Below, one piece after another: positions 12,101 through 23,146 of a stretch of 64,000 nucleotides of DNA. Location of the stretch: assembly GCA_003550325.1 (NCBI GenBank), contig QKWP01001122.1, positions 65,232-129,231 on the forward strand, given 5' to 3'. The number at the start of each line of letters is the position of its first letter. Positions within the stretch are counted from its first letter, which is position 1. The translations under genes were made by a program, and so were the position numbers. This DNA is from Gigaspora rosea (taxonomy: Eukaryota; Glomeromycota; Glomeromycetes; Diversisporales; Gigasporaceae). Below the pieces are notes generated by a model. It was not told the DNA's origin, searched no databases, and was given only the letters and a program-made list of their open reading frames with translations.

Positions 12101-12390
12101 TGGGTAATGCACTATGAATAATTTCATTTGCACGTAATTTTTTCGTAAACAATGCCACTTGTAAATCTTGATTTTCAGTTATATCGCTCTAAAAAAAAAT
12201 TAAACTTTAAGTTAAAATGCATTTGGCAATATTCAATTTATAAATTTAACCATATTACAGTATTCGAATCTGAATCTTCGTTAAACCATGTTTCATTATA
12301 TTCGTCAACATCCAAATCGGAAAACTCTTCAGTAATACCAGTTTTTAAATTATAATTTTCTTTGGTAGACAAATCCAAATCTGATTCCAT
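9162..12390 (-). pseudogene. MULE-like transposase gene, ~12 exons, decayed
   Basis: Read from ATG at 12390. Exons: 12390-12259, 12188-12015, 11943-11709, 11643-11351, 11282-11038, 10962-10769, 10704-10538, 10460-10190, 10105-9976, 9900-9747, 9663-9551, 9465-9162, all with GT..AG introns in AT-rich DNA. N-terminus: acidic, then Cys-rich modules (CQGIKYCEF; CKFQCNGILCSGF..IGC..H), then a C-x14-C-x10-H-x-H motif ending IGTHDH, the WRKY-GCM1 pattern common in MULE transposases. Core: QIDMSYKRV (first Asp, exon 7), CIVADLDLAQ (second Asp, exon 8), then CLIYYNRNI, and TNAAEAAHAYANRSGK (Glu, exon 10), giving a DDE order. C-terminus: a Glu/Lys/Arg coiled coil of about 60 residues. Broken by frameshifts in exons 3, 5 (three), 6, 9 and 12 and by a stop at the exon 7/8 junction. 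Most sit in A/T runs, so some may be sequencing errors. Terminal inverted repeats were not found. Confidence 0.65.
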
Positions 12391-13617
12391 TGCGCAAAGT
12401 TTATTTAATAAAAAAAATACAAAAAAAAAAAACGAATAATTGTCAACAGATATATTTACAAAGTATATTTTATGCATCATTAATTAATCATCGCAAAGAA
12501 AAACTATATTTCAGCATCGAGAGAAAATTATGTATCGGATTCTTAAACTTACAATTTATTATACGAAAATTCCCGAATTAAATAATAAGTTATAAACTTA
12601 AAAGCCCGCCCGAAATGTAATTTTATTAGCGGCACTCATAATAATTTATTATATATCATACGTACTGTACGTACGTACATGTTTTGTTAACTGTACATTA
12701 CATCATTTTAATAATTAATGATTCTATATCTGATATATACATACTTTATAAACTATACAATACGTTTTTACTACATTCTCATAGCAGATCACTTGTGAGC
12801 AAATAAGGAGGTAAACATGTGATGAGATCATCGTAAGTCTTTCTTTTGCATTTTGTTTCGGTACCTTCCGCTTTGATCTCTTTCGTTTACGTATTGTTTT
12901 ATAATTATATGCTAAAAAATGTTGAGAATAAATGTTATTTACAACTATTATTACATTGACATCTGACTATAACGACATTTTTTAAATTTTGAGCCTATAT
13001 ACTTAATATGAAAGTGCCCCTGGTTGAACCAACATCTGGATATATCAGATAATTTCTTATCGAAATAATGGTGGTTGGCATATAGGAAACAAACTTTCGT
13101 TCTACTTCAAACATGTTTAAAGCCGTCCTTTATTAAATAACAACACATGAAATTTATACAAAATTTCTTCGATTAAGTGCCAAGTTCTCTTCATCGTTTA
13201 ACACCAACCACATCATGATATAAAAAATAATCGATCTATTCTAAATCGATCAATCGAACGTAACGTAAAACTTGTATAACGTGATCAGCAATTTTCCACC
13301 ACTACTTCCCTTTTATGAAATATTCCGAACTCAAATTATACTCTTAATTTTGCCTGAAGTTCATATTGTTGCATAAAAATATCGATTGATGATATTCCAA
13401 GATTTTTTGTTCCTGATTATAACTTAAAATTATGATTGACAAGTTTAATTACAAGGAGAGATATAACCAGTAATACTTCTAAAGCTTGATGTCAAACATG
13501 TGATCTCTAGAAAACGAATATGTAGATAACTATAACTAGATCACAGAATTTTCTAGAAATATTAAAATATAATGTTTAGAAGTGTTAAAGTATTATTGTG
13601 CTGTATAGCCTTACCCA
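12391..13617. other. Intergenic, no gene seen
   Basis: Upstream flank of the MULE-like gene. It holds a TACGTACGTACATG stretch near 12667 and a GCGGCACTCATAAT word at 12631 that is shared with the 70-bp tandem repeat at 14.1 kb. No open frame with coding character. Confidence 0.4.
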
Positions 13618-13619
13618 TA

Positions 13620-13816
13620 AAGTGCCGCATACAAGATCCACCATGAATTAGACCCGGGCGCGAACCACAAAATCTATATTAATAATCAAATACAGTTTTT
13701 TTTTTTTTTGAATAGTTAGAATGCCTATTGTAAATACAAAGTGTGTATGCGTACTAGACCCGTATGGTTTAAAAATTGGTGGAATGTAAAAGACCCAGGT
13801 CTTGTATGCGGCACTT
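13620..13816. mobile_element. mariner-like MITE flanked by TA
   Basis: A 197-bp element with perfect 17-bp inverted ends, AAGTGCCGCATACAAGA and its reverse complement, flanked by TA on both sides (13618-13619 and 13817-13818). TA duplication and size fit a Tc1/mariner-type MITE. The ends are GC-richer than the surroundings. Confidence 0.65.
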
Positions 13817-13886
13817 TACAGTACTTTAATTCATTTTTATAAATTCTTAATAAAGAATAGTGAACTTAAAGTATATGGACTAACTA

Positions 13887-14006
13887 TGTGCAAATTGCAA
13901 CCGATATAACAGATCACCAGCTTGATGGACACTATAACACAAAGATGGACAGGCGGGAAATAAGGATGTCGAAGATTGTATTAAGGAATTTCAACTTGAA
14001 GTGTGA
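13887..14006 (+). pseudogene. Protein-kinase N-terminal relic (CxxC motif)
   Basis: One frame reads CANCNRYNRSPA, then a stop, then GNKDVEDCIKEFQLEV and a stop. The spacing C-x2-C-N-x-Y-N followed by a GN(K/H)D(V/I)(D/E)xxI segment and QL resembles the conserved leader before the kinase domain in the large protein kinase families of arbuscular mycorrhizal fungi. Only about 40 codons remain, with two internal stops and no kinase domain downstream. The call rests on remembered family motifs. Confidence 0.35.
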
Positions 14007-14061
14007 TGTAATCAAATATATTATATAATATTTAAAAAATTTTGCTTCGGCAATGTCAATT

Positions 14062-14201
14062 ATATAGATAAAGGCTCGTGTAAAGGGAATGATGAATTAC
14101 GGTTCTTTTTTCTTTTTTTTCGGCAGCACTCATATAGATAAAGGCTCGTGTAAAGGGAATGATGAACTTCGGTTCTTTTTTTTTCGGCAGCACTCATATC
14201 G
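14062..14201. repeat. Two-copy 70-bp tandem repeat
   Basis: Two copies of ATATAGATAAAGGCTCGTGT.. followed by a T-rich tract and CGGCAGCACTCATAT, period 70 bp. No coding meaning seen. Confidence 0.6.
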
Positions 14202-14933
14202 ATGGTATCCGAGTGACTTTACACAGCGATGCGCAAAAAATTTTTTTATTGATAGAGTGACTTAATGACAATTATGACAATTACAACAATTGAAAGCAGC
14301 TTACGAAGAATTTATTTCAAGCTTTTTATTTTTTTATTTTTATTTTTTTGTTGCTTTTAAACAAAATATACCAAATTCGTTCTAATACCCAATTTTTTTT
14401 TGAAGTTTTTAATTATTCAAAACTAAAAAAAAAGGATTAACACAAAGATCTAACACGGGAAATTCTGTCACCCGGAAAAATTGGCCGATCGAATCGATGT
14501 CACGCAGTTCCCGATCGACTGTTACGATGCAAGTAACCAGGATCCAATTACCTCAACGTTACTACATTTGCTTTAGCTGTTAGCGATAATTACTTCATTT
14601 TATTTTTAGCAAAACTTTTCTATATTTCTCTCTCACTTTTTCCCATGACAGCATTGCGATATCGTTTAACCTTTATTGCCTCATTTTTCATAATCGAAAG
14701 TTGATAATTACTTCATAATTTGTAATTCGTTTGAGTCTTCTATTTTTTTTCGTGAGAATAATTACGTTGGTAAAATTATGAGAAAGTATATAAGGAAACG
14801 CTTCCGGCAGAGGGAAGGGCGCTCCTCTTGGACTCAAAAAAAATAATAATTTTCCCTTGTAAAGTAATAATTTCTTGTAATAAAGGATTACAAATCGGAA
14901 GTCCCTTGCTTCTAAATTAAACCCGTAATAACC
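14202..14933. other. Intergenic with a repeat fragment, no gene seen
   Basis: Near 14432 the word GGATTAACACAAAGATCT is a fragment of the intron-like repeat. An open frame on the minus strand at 14688-14948 lacks coding character and is not called. Confidence 0.4.
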
Positions 14934-15629
14934 AGTATCAACCCGCACTAATTAAACTACCTGCATAAACCCCTGACTACGAATCAAACAATCCTTACAA
15001 ACCTAAAATTACTAAACCATAACTTCGTATTCCCACGACAGTTAAAGCTCTTTGCTTGCCAAAGACTAGAAAATTCGGACGCTAGAACTAAAAGTTTTTC
15101 CCCAAACCGTATCAGGGGTTGTCCACATCTTTCGAGACATCATCATGATAGTTACATATCATCCAGCAGACAATATGTAGAGTATACCACAACTATAACG
15201 TTCACATAAGTGACAGCATAACTTTGATAAAGCAAGAATGGGAGTTGTCCACACCTTTTATCATCCGGCCGACAATATGTAGAATATACCACAACTACCG
15301 TATAACATTCACCTAAGTGACAGCGTAACTTCGACCCATACATGTCAAGCAAGAATGGGGGTTGCTCACACTCACCTGTAAAAACAATTAATTCTCCATC
15401 TTGAACTTTGCCTTCCTTTTTTTTGAAATAAAATCTACATTAATTATCACTTTTAACTTTGAACCTTTCTTCGTTAATTTACTCATGATTAAACGATAAT
15501 ATTTGTGTCAGAAAGTGTTCAGTTCCAATGTAATTAGAGATATTTTGATTTTTTTTTTAAAAAAAAAAATTCTTTTGTGGGTAAAAATTTAACTTAGAGC
15601 CATTACATCTTGAGATTTAAATAATGCAT
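14934..15629. repeat. Left ~690-bp direct repeat flanking Mrr-like copy 2
   Basis: Starts AGTATCAACCC and ends TTTAAATAATGCAT; its partner is 16367-17058. It contains, on the minus strand, a decayed exon-1 end and donor (15376/15375, GTGAGTGTGAGC) and about 1.7 copies of the intron-like repeat. It also contains a segment with CGACAGTTAAAGCTCTTTGC. Lengths are nearly equal (696 and 692 bp) but no short target duplication flanks the pair. Confidence 0.65.
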
Positions 15630-15678
15630 CAAAAAAAAAAATATCCAAGTCAAATATCTAGCGAAGCCAAACACCATC

Positions 15679-16368
15679 ATGTCATCCTCATCATTCAACT
15701 ACAAACGGCATCATCCTTATAGTCAAGTTAACACAACCGAAATTTTAAAGAAAGTTCGTGACCAGGAAAAGTTTACAAAATTATCTAATAAAGATCAGGA
15801 TGAAACTTATAGATTGCATGTTATTAGTTTATTTCAAAAGAAAGGTGTTAACATGTATTCTTTCGAGACTGAACTCAAGATAGATGGTCCTCCGTATATT
15901 TTTATAGGTGAGTTTTTTGATTACACCTATTTCTTAACATGTATTGATTTGAAGTTACACTATTGAACGTTATAATTATCAAACTATCATTATGATTTCA
16001 CCGAAAGATATTGGCAGTTATATTTTTTGTGATGAATAGAATCAATAGATCTTTGTGTTAATATATTTATATTTTTTTTTTTAGGTGAAGGTGAAATCAA
16101 CATGATGGGTTTTATGAAAAATTTTAAAGTTTTAGTTCAAAGCAAGTATGAATCGGTAACTCCAAATGAAATCAACAATTTTGCTCATTTATTATCTAGT
16201 TACGATGAGGATACTTTAGGAGTTTTTGTAGCATCTTCTTTTAACAAGAATGCTATGAATTTTGCAGACATGTACCCGAGAAAAATATTTCTTATTGTGG
16301 ATAATTTGAACGATCTGAGTAATTTTGATGAAGTTTACAACAATGATATCGCAAAATATTTATTTTAG
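15679..16368 (+). CDS. Mrr-like nuclease-domain gene, copy 2, 3' truncated
   Basis: Exon 1 is 15679-15907, the intron 15908-16084 (GTGAGT..TTTTTTTTTTAG, 177 bp), exon 2 16085-16368; the frame is open throughout (~170 codons). Start: the ATG at 15679, conserved with copy 1. Exon 1 is basic and polar; exon 2 holds GEGEINMMG, then NFKVLVQSKYES (Q-x-K), EDTLGVFVASSFNK and FLIVDNLNDL. The order resembles Mrr/type IV restriction-like PD-(D/E)XK domains, in which an acidic residue precedes a strand ending (E/Q)xK. Copy-1 homology ends at 16366, where the right direct repeat begins, so the stop TAG is created by the junction and the C-terminus is lost. Function is uncertain: it could be inactive or a fragment. 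No signal peptide or membrane segment. Confidence 0.5.
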
Positions 16369-17058
16369 TATCAACCCACATTAATTAAACTACCTGCATA
16401 AACCCCACGCTGACTATATTCCCACGACAGTTAAAGCTCTTTGCTTGCCAAGAGCTAGAAAATTCGGACGCTAGAACCAAAAGTCTCTCCCCAAACCGTG
16501 TCAAGGGTTGCCCACATCTTTCGATGACATCATCATGATAGTTACATATCATCCAGCAGACAATATGTAGAGTATCAACTATAACGTTCACATAAGTGAC
16601 AGCGTAACTTCGACACATACATGTCAAGCAAGAATGGGAGTTGTCCACATCTTTCGGTGACATCATCATGATAGTTACATATCATCCGGCCGACAAGATG
16701 TAGAATATACCACAACATTCACCTAAGTGACAGCGTAACTTCGACCCATACATGCAAAGCAAGAATGGGGGTTGCTCACACTCACAATTAATTTTCCATC
16801 TTGAACTTTGCCTTAAAAGTGTTGTGTATATATTTCCTTTTTTTGAAATAAATCTACAGTAATTATCACTTTTAACTTTGAACCTTTCTTCGTTAATTTA
16901 CTCATGATTAAATGATAATATTTGTGTCAGAAAGTGTTCAATTCCAATGTAATTAGAGATATTTTGATTTTTTTTTAAAAAAATTCTTTTATGGGTAAAA
17001 ATTTAACTTAGAGCCGTTAGTTTTACTACCATTACATCTTGAGATTTAAATAATGCAT
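16367..17058. repeat. Right ~690-bp direct repeat flanking Mrr-like copy 2
   Basis: Partner of 14934-15629, beginning inside the stop codon of the gene. It carries the same minus-strand exon-edge and intron-like sequences (words GGGGGTTGCTCACACTCAC and TCAAGCAAGAATGG). It ends TTTAAATAATGCAT, after which the left-edge dispersed repeat (GTGGCAAAATATTA) continues. Confidence 0.65.
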
Positions 17059-17237
17059 GTGGCAAAATATTATATCAAAATTTTCACATTATATTATTAT
17101 TAAACGAATATAAATAAAAAATATCCAATCACATTCGGAATAGTTTTTTTTTATATGGTTAAAGTGCGTACGTACGTAGTTCGATAAAGAAGGAACGGTC
17201 CAACATATATATACATGTATTGTTTTATTCAGTTTAA

Positions 17238-18067
17238 TGGATAGGATTTAGGCTTACTACTAGTAGTACTTTGTACTACATGGTGACACCATTTAAGGCC
17301 AATTATTGACTAATTTTAATAATACTATTAAAATATTTTTGCAAAATACTTTGGGTAAATCGCATTATACAAAAAAAAATCATAACTTTAAACAGTCTTT
17401 TAAATTTTTTAGACCTTTGAAACTTGGCTATTTTTAGTCGTTTTACTAGTAAATTTTACTTATAAATTTTATATTAAAAACTACGTTTAATTTTTTAAAT
17501 TTTTAAACTTATATTACTCTTAATATATTGGTTTAAATATTGATAAATTTCATAAATTAGAATTAAAAGTTAGTTTTTAACAACTTCTGATAAATTTAAA
17601 CAAAGTTTATTTAATAAAATTTTTTTTAAAATTATAGTTGAAAAACTAATAAGCCTATATGAAATACTAAAATAGTAATGATTTTTAACCAACAGCTTAC
17701 AAATCTTTATAGTAGAAATAATATTTTTTATAATATAACTAATAATAAAACTTTTAATATAATAAGCTATAAACATTTTTTATATAATTTAAATTTAAAT
17801 TTACTAATTCTATTAAAAAATTTATAAAAAATTTAGCATTTATAGCGTACTACACGTAGTACATTTGAAGCAACAAAAAATAGCAGTTACAAAGGAATTT
17901 TTTTTTAAACAAGTTTATTATTAATATTAAAAAAAATTCTGCCAAACTAAACTATAGTATTGATTAGATTTTTGTATACAAAAATTATTTATATATATAT
18001 TTTTCTAGATTTTTAACCTATTCTTCTAACTGTACTACCGGTAGTCTTTAGACCTAAATCCTATCCA
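17238..18067. mobile_element. TTAA-flanked element, 830 bp, no ORF
   Basis: Perfect 15-bp inverted ends TGGATAGGATTTAGG, flanked by TTAA at 17234-17237 and 18068-18071. A TTAA target is the piggyBac hallmark, but TTAA is itself a palindrome, so a TA duplication cannot be excluded. Inside and near the ends are palindromes of the form ACTA-N4-TAGT (near 17261, 17855 and 18033). No transposase; relatives are 24921-31691 and 25383-25886. Confidence 0.65.
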
Positions 18068-18504
18068 TTAATAATTCTTCAAACCAGTTTTCTTAAAATA
18101 TAGAAATGGTATTAAAAATTAGTATATTTCGACTTGTTAAAAATAACGAGTTTGTTTCATATTATCGCTATATATTTATGTAATATACAGTATTCAAACA
18201 CGTTTTGTGATAAACACAGTTAATGCTAATGCATTGTCATTGTTTCTTAAAACGTAGAACAAAAATAGAAACAAATAACCTATATGCAGTACATATTATA
18301 TATAAGTTTGACAATGGACGCAAAAAACGTCAATTGTTCAATTTTGTCCTTGAAAACTAACGACAAATAAAGAGAATTCCCATTTCAAGTTAGTCAAAAG
18401 AACTTAGAACTTGTTTAGTATCATATGAAGAAATGTGCTATATGTTATCCCGGAATTTCTCACCGGAATTCTGCATTACTAAACTTTAATGACCCGAAAA
18501 TTTA

Positions 18505-18512
18505 GTATATAA
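18505..18512 (+). promoter_or_regulatory. Candidate TATA box of the ISG12-like gene
   Basis: GTATATAATA lies about 40 bp before the ATG at 18549. Motif only; no initiator evidence. Confidence 0.35.
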
Positions 18513-18548
18513 TACACGCAAATTTTTGTAATTTCAAGAAAAAAAAAA

Positions 18549-19241
18549 TGAAATGGTTTTCTAAGGTCACAATTACGATTTTAATTTAACCTTTCTTTTA
18601 TGTCAATTTGTTATTAGTTTCCCAGTCTTTCAAAAAAAGTGATAACTATACAACTCACTGATGCGGATACTGTCATACTTACAAAACAAAATGATGTTAA
18701 GATTAATGAAGAATACAATGAAATTAATGAAGAATCCTTAGATGTTTATATGAATACGGTAGAACTTCCAAATATTGAAATATCAGAAATCCAATTTCCC
18801 GAAGTTAAAGTTCCCGAAGTTAAATTTCTTGAAATTCAATTTCCTGACTTCGGACCAATTTTTGAAAAAATCCGGGAATTCTTCGAGGCAATAATTAAAT
18901 TTATAACCGACAATTATATTATTTTTATTATTGCGATAGCAATAATTGTTATAGCTTTTCTCGCATCTCATCTCGTGATTGGATTTATCTCTTTATTTGG
19001 ATTTGGTGCTATTGGAATAGTTAAAGGAAGCTTTGTAGCTATAGGTAAGTTAATTGGTGCTTTAGGCACTTGTGGTGCAGGAATTCTTCAATTGATAGGA
19101 TTTGTGCTCTTGGGATAATTAAAGGAAGTTTGTCAGTCTATTGCTGCTATAGGTGCAGCTGGACTTCAATGTTTTAACAGTAGTAATATTGGTGTTAGGA
19201 TTTACGGCGTTAATAATTTATGTAACCGTTACCAAGAATAG
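18549..19241 (+). pseudogene. ISG12/IFI6-like membrane protein gene, decayed
   Basis: The main frame, 18639-19118 (159 codons), has an acidic N-terminal half, then a run of five-residue units (EIQFP, EVKVP, EVKFL, EIQFP, DFGPI). A hydrophobic span follows (IIFIIAIAIIVIAFLASHLV), then a Gly/Ala-rich hydrophobic tail GFGAIGIVKGSFVAIG. Its GF..xGI..GS.AA pattern resembles the ISG12/IFI6-IFI27 family, small membrane proteins. Downstream a second copy of the GFGA..GIIKGS motif is present but out of frame by one base, then IAAIGAAGLQC to a stop at 19241. Upstream, from ATG 18549, other frames read like a signal peptide (MKWFSKVTITIL.., hydrophobic), joined only by shifts. So the ancestral protein was probably secreted or membrane-inserted, with at least two tail repeats. 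The family call is tentative; the frames were not joined. Confidence 0.45.
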
Positions 19242-20130
19242 TTAAATTTTTTTGACCAATCAAATTCAAGACAATTAACAAAATATTTTGATTGTATTCG
19301 CAACTTTATTTTACCTATCAATTTTGATAAATAAATTTTTTATCTTAGTGTTTTTTTTTTTATAACGAATTGACCGCTTCTTATAGTAGATAATTCCCAA
19401 AGTTGTTATAAAGTATTTTACTATGATTCTATACCGAATTCCAAGAAAGTTCGATATATGGTGTATCTAGGTTGACTCAATATCAATATCACCATTTTCT
19501 ACATATTGAGATTAAATAATGCATGTGGCGAAGTATTATTAGGGTAGAGATAACGATTATTTGTAATGCACAAGTCAATGCATATTGTTTTACATTGTAT
19601 AAAAAAATAATGAATGAATTACTGAATTGAGCAAATAGCTCGTTTATGATGTCAAAAATGTCAACTCTATATCGATGTTGATATCACAATGTGGCGAAGT
19701 ATTAAAAATTTTTCACATTATAAGAGTTTATAGAATTTTATTATAGAATCTTATAATTCAAAATTTTTATTAATTAATTCTAACTTTATGTGTAAACTTG
19801 CTCAGCATCTAAAATACATCAAATCATTAGAATTATTTTTATTTTACTTGAAATTTAGCAAATAGATGCATAATTTTGGATTTTTGATCAAAAAAGTTAA
19901 ATTTAAGCATCTTTTCTCTAAATTTTAAGTTACTTAGTGCATAAAGTAAGAATTAATTAGTAAAATTTTGTGAATCATAAGAGTTTATAGAATTTTATTA
20001 ATAAAATTCTATAAAATCTTATAATTCACAAGATTTCACCAAATAAATCTAACTTAATGCACTAAGTAAACTTATTCAGCATCTAAAAATATATTAAATT
20101 AGCAAAAATCTTTTTATTTTAAGATTGCAT
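19242..20130. repeat. Repeat copies and an inverted-repeat region
   Basis: No gene. About 19490-19720 is another copy of the left-edge dispersed repeat (TAATGCATGTGGCGAAGTAT). About 19720-20100 carries AAGAGTTTATAGAATTTTAT twice, with relatives near 23350-23560 in opposite orientation (AGCATCTAAAA, ACTTAGTGCA). Confidence 0.5.
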
Positions 20131-21180
20131 GCTATAATAGGTTTAGCCAAGTTGTAAAGTTGCAACCTTTTACCTTAAAGTTGTAATGATTTGCCATAAA
20201 AAGTGTAATAGTCATAATAGATATAATAGTCATAATATATGTAATAGTTGTAAAGAATGTAATGGTTGTAATAGTGTAATAGCTAATAAGTAGTGACTTG
20301 GTACTAAGGTTGCGGCCCAAACTCTTTTTTTTAGTTACGGCATTTCTACTTAGTTTGGGTTTGGGAATCGGTATTTCTACCTAGTTTGGGTTCATAACCC
20401 AAACCCAAATATGTATCCTATTTCGGTATATAGTGTCAAACTCAAAAATTACTAAAAAACGTAAAGAACTTATATTAAGAAGCTTACAAACTATTAATGC
20501 ATGCAAAAAGAATTTATCTCTTTTTTAGAAATAGATAAATAACATATAAATTGATCTTTATTATTAATAAACCCAAGCTCTAATTGATTAACAAATTCAA
20601 TGTGAATAGATTATTAACGAAGCTATCTTTTGTACTTTATTACTGGTACATTTTGAAAAGTAATTAAAATAATTCTATCTTATTTTAAATTACCATGACC
20701 CTTATTAAAGATGCCACATAGCCCACATAACCCTTAGCCCATATAATTATTAATAAAACAATAACACATACATATTATTGACTACTACTTAACCAAAGTT
20801 ACATTTATTACTCTCATAATATAACTTTATAAATATAAAATATATCCTATTATTATTATAATATTTAGCATATTAAATGGTGCACTCAAAGTTTCAAGTT
20901 TAAAGCTTACATGTAACATTTCAATCTTCTTTTTTTAATGACCATTTTTGACATTTAAAACCTATATACAGTTAATATAACTAGTATTAGCAGTATATAG
21001 TAAAAAATATTCGTATCTAAGTGAAGTTCTTGGAGAGGTGGATTATTTTGGATTAATTTTAACAGTGAATATCTATGTTCATTTAGAGCTAGAATATGCT
21101 TTCATAGTGATTTTTTTGTTAGTAAAATGTTACGTTCTCAAAAAGTACTTTATAAGTTACCTGGTCGTCCTATGAGCTAA
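20131..21180. other. Degenerate GTAATAGT repeats, then AT-rich DNA
   Basis: About 20205-20290 is a degenerate array of GTAATAGTCATAATA-like words; the CTATTACAGCACTT words near 23170-23270 may be its inverted counterpart. About 20335-20410 has TACTTAGTTTGGGTTTGGG-like repeats. No gene seen. Confidence 0.4.
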
Positions 21181-21186
21181 ATCTAG

Positions 21187-21650
21187 CATATGGGCCGATT
21201 TATGGAATTGCCAATAACTTTTGATATACTAATTTATTTTTGAATAATTTTATTACCAAAATGTTGGTCTCGATGAGACGGTTCTAATGAATCCAAAATC
21301 ATCAAAATCCAATCACAGGATCCCAAGATAATTAAAATTTAAAAAAATTTAATATTAACTTTTACTATGTAGACAATCAACGTATGGATTGGTTTTCATA
21401 TATGAAAACCAATCCATACGTTGATTGTCTACATAGTAAAACCAATCAATACGTTGATTGTCTACATAGTAAAAGCTAATAGTAAAATTATACAAAGCTT
21501 AATTATCTTGGGATCCTGTGATTGGATTTTGATAATTTTGGATTCATTAGAACCGTCTCATCGAGACAAAGATTTTGGTAATAAAATTATTCAAAAATAG
21601 ATTAGTATATCAAAGTTATTGCCAATTCCATAAATCAGCCCATATGGTAT
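21187..21650. mobile_element. Foldback element, ~200-bp arms
   Basis: Arms of about 200 bp are inverted copies: from CATATGGGCCGATTTATGG inwards on the left, to CATAAATCAGCCCATATG on the right. Flanks may be TA. The centre has the word ATACGTTGATTGTCTACATA three times. The arms contain GTCTCGATGAGACGG, a small hairpin that recurs in other MITEs of the window. Confidence 0.7.
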
Positions 21651-22003
21651 ATCGGTAAGTCTTGTATTCGATATTTACCCGATACTTATTCATCGGTTTG
21701 ATATCAAAATTTTGCAATCTTATTGGCTAAAGTGCCAAACTTTAAATGACCTCTTTGTTTAGAATAAGTTCCAAACCCAATTTTACATGTAAAAATTTGG
21801 GATTTCTAGCTGTAATATAATTTATATGTCAGAATGTTTGACATTATGACAAACTAGAGGCATTTTGCGAAACCTAGTAAATACTATTTGGGATTCTACC
21901 AAATCCCAAACTAGTAAGTTTGGGCCACAACCCTACTTGGTACAGTCACACTACTGTCATACTAGTGCAAAAGCATGGTATAGGAAATTCCATATAAGTC
22001 TAA

Positions 22004-22218
22004 AGATGTTAAGTAGTCTAACTACTCCACAATTTATATGTAACCAACCTAGTCAAACTAGCTCTGTTATAATTGTACTGTAAAAACTAAAGTAGTCAGA
22101 CTACTTAACATCCCTATCATGTGAGAAGGTATCTTATATAAATAAAAAAAAATAGTATTTGGTTAGTAGTACAGAATGTGATTGGGTTAGTCAACATAAA
22201 AATTTTTATGTTGACTAA
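22004..22218. repeat. Two short palindromes
   Basis: 22004-22110 has inverted ends GATGTTAAGTAGTC..GACTACTTAACATC. 22187-22218 is a perfect 32-bp palindrome (TTAGTCAACATAAAAA and its inverse). No duplications seen. Confidence 0.55.
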
Positions 22219-22982
22219 TTGGTCAACTAAACTGATTCCAATCTCTAGTTAGCAGAGCAAAAAGTAATAATGGTAACAATAAAACAAAAATCTCATATGT
22301 AACACATGGTATAGGAGATCGAATTGAGATTAATTATATTAATGTATCATGATTGGTATTAATAGGGATAATTAATGCAAAATTAATTAGTAATGACGGA
22401 GCCAAATATAGTACATATAATAGTAGTTAAAATGAATAAATGACATAAATAATGTAATAAATGTAATATAAAGGGTAAAAGGAAAGAAAGAAAATTAGTC
22501 TTTTGCTCATAGAGAAAGAATCTCAATATGATAAAGGATACAAGTAAATGCTTCTATACCCAATTATACTTGATACAATATTGTGAAGTTCAGATTTCAC
22601 ATCTAATTCATTGTTTATTGTAAGATTTTGAGGTTAATGCCATAGTAGCTATGAAACTATATATCAATATTACTTCATTTTTGATAAAATATATTATTAT
22701 AGCATATAAAGTCTGATAGAATATAAGTAATTTTAGTAAGTAAGGCCTTTAAAAAACTTGGCTTGCACCTTTAATATATTTTTTTTTAAAAAAAAAACTG
22801 GACTCATTTATATGCATATATGTTTGTAAATACATAGCTATAAAAAATTGATATCAGTTTTAATAATAATAAGTATATACACATACTTATTTTTTAATAA
22901 AGCATTGTAATTACGATATTTATATATTTTATATAAATAGTGAAGAATAAGATAAATATATATAATTTAGAATATAGAGTAA
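22219..22982. other. AT-rich intergenic DNA
   Basis: Nothing recognised. Short frames only, no repeats of note. Confidence 0.4.
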
Positions 22983-23146
22983 GGGGCATGCCATTTATCA
23001 TGTGATTTTTACTATGGATATATAGTCAGGTGTAATAATCACGTCTATATATTATATTAATTAGCCAAAATTAGATAAAGTGATTACACCATACATGGAT
23101 GGTGTAGCTACTAAGTAAAAATATCACATGATAAATGGCACACCCC
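22983..23146. mobile_element. MITE, 164 bp, GGGG-ended
   Basis: Inverted ends GGGGCATGCCATTTATCATG and the inverse of CATGATAAATGGCACACCCC, extending about 30 bp. No convincing target duplication. The interior has no frame. Confidence 0.6.

Noticed and set aside
14688..14948. 86-codon minus-strand frame
   Set aside because: No recognisable motifs; the 5' end overlaps the direct repeat.
14934..17058. LTR retrotransposon
   Set aside because: No RT, protease, primer-binding site or target duplication between or around the repeats; the repeat ends are not TG..CA.
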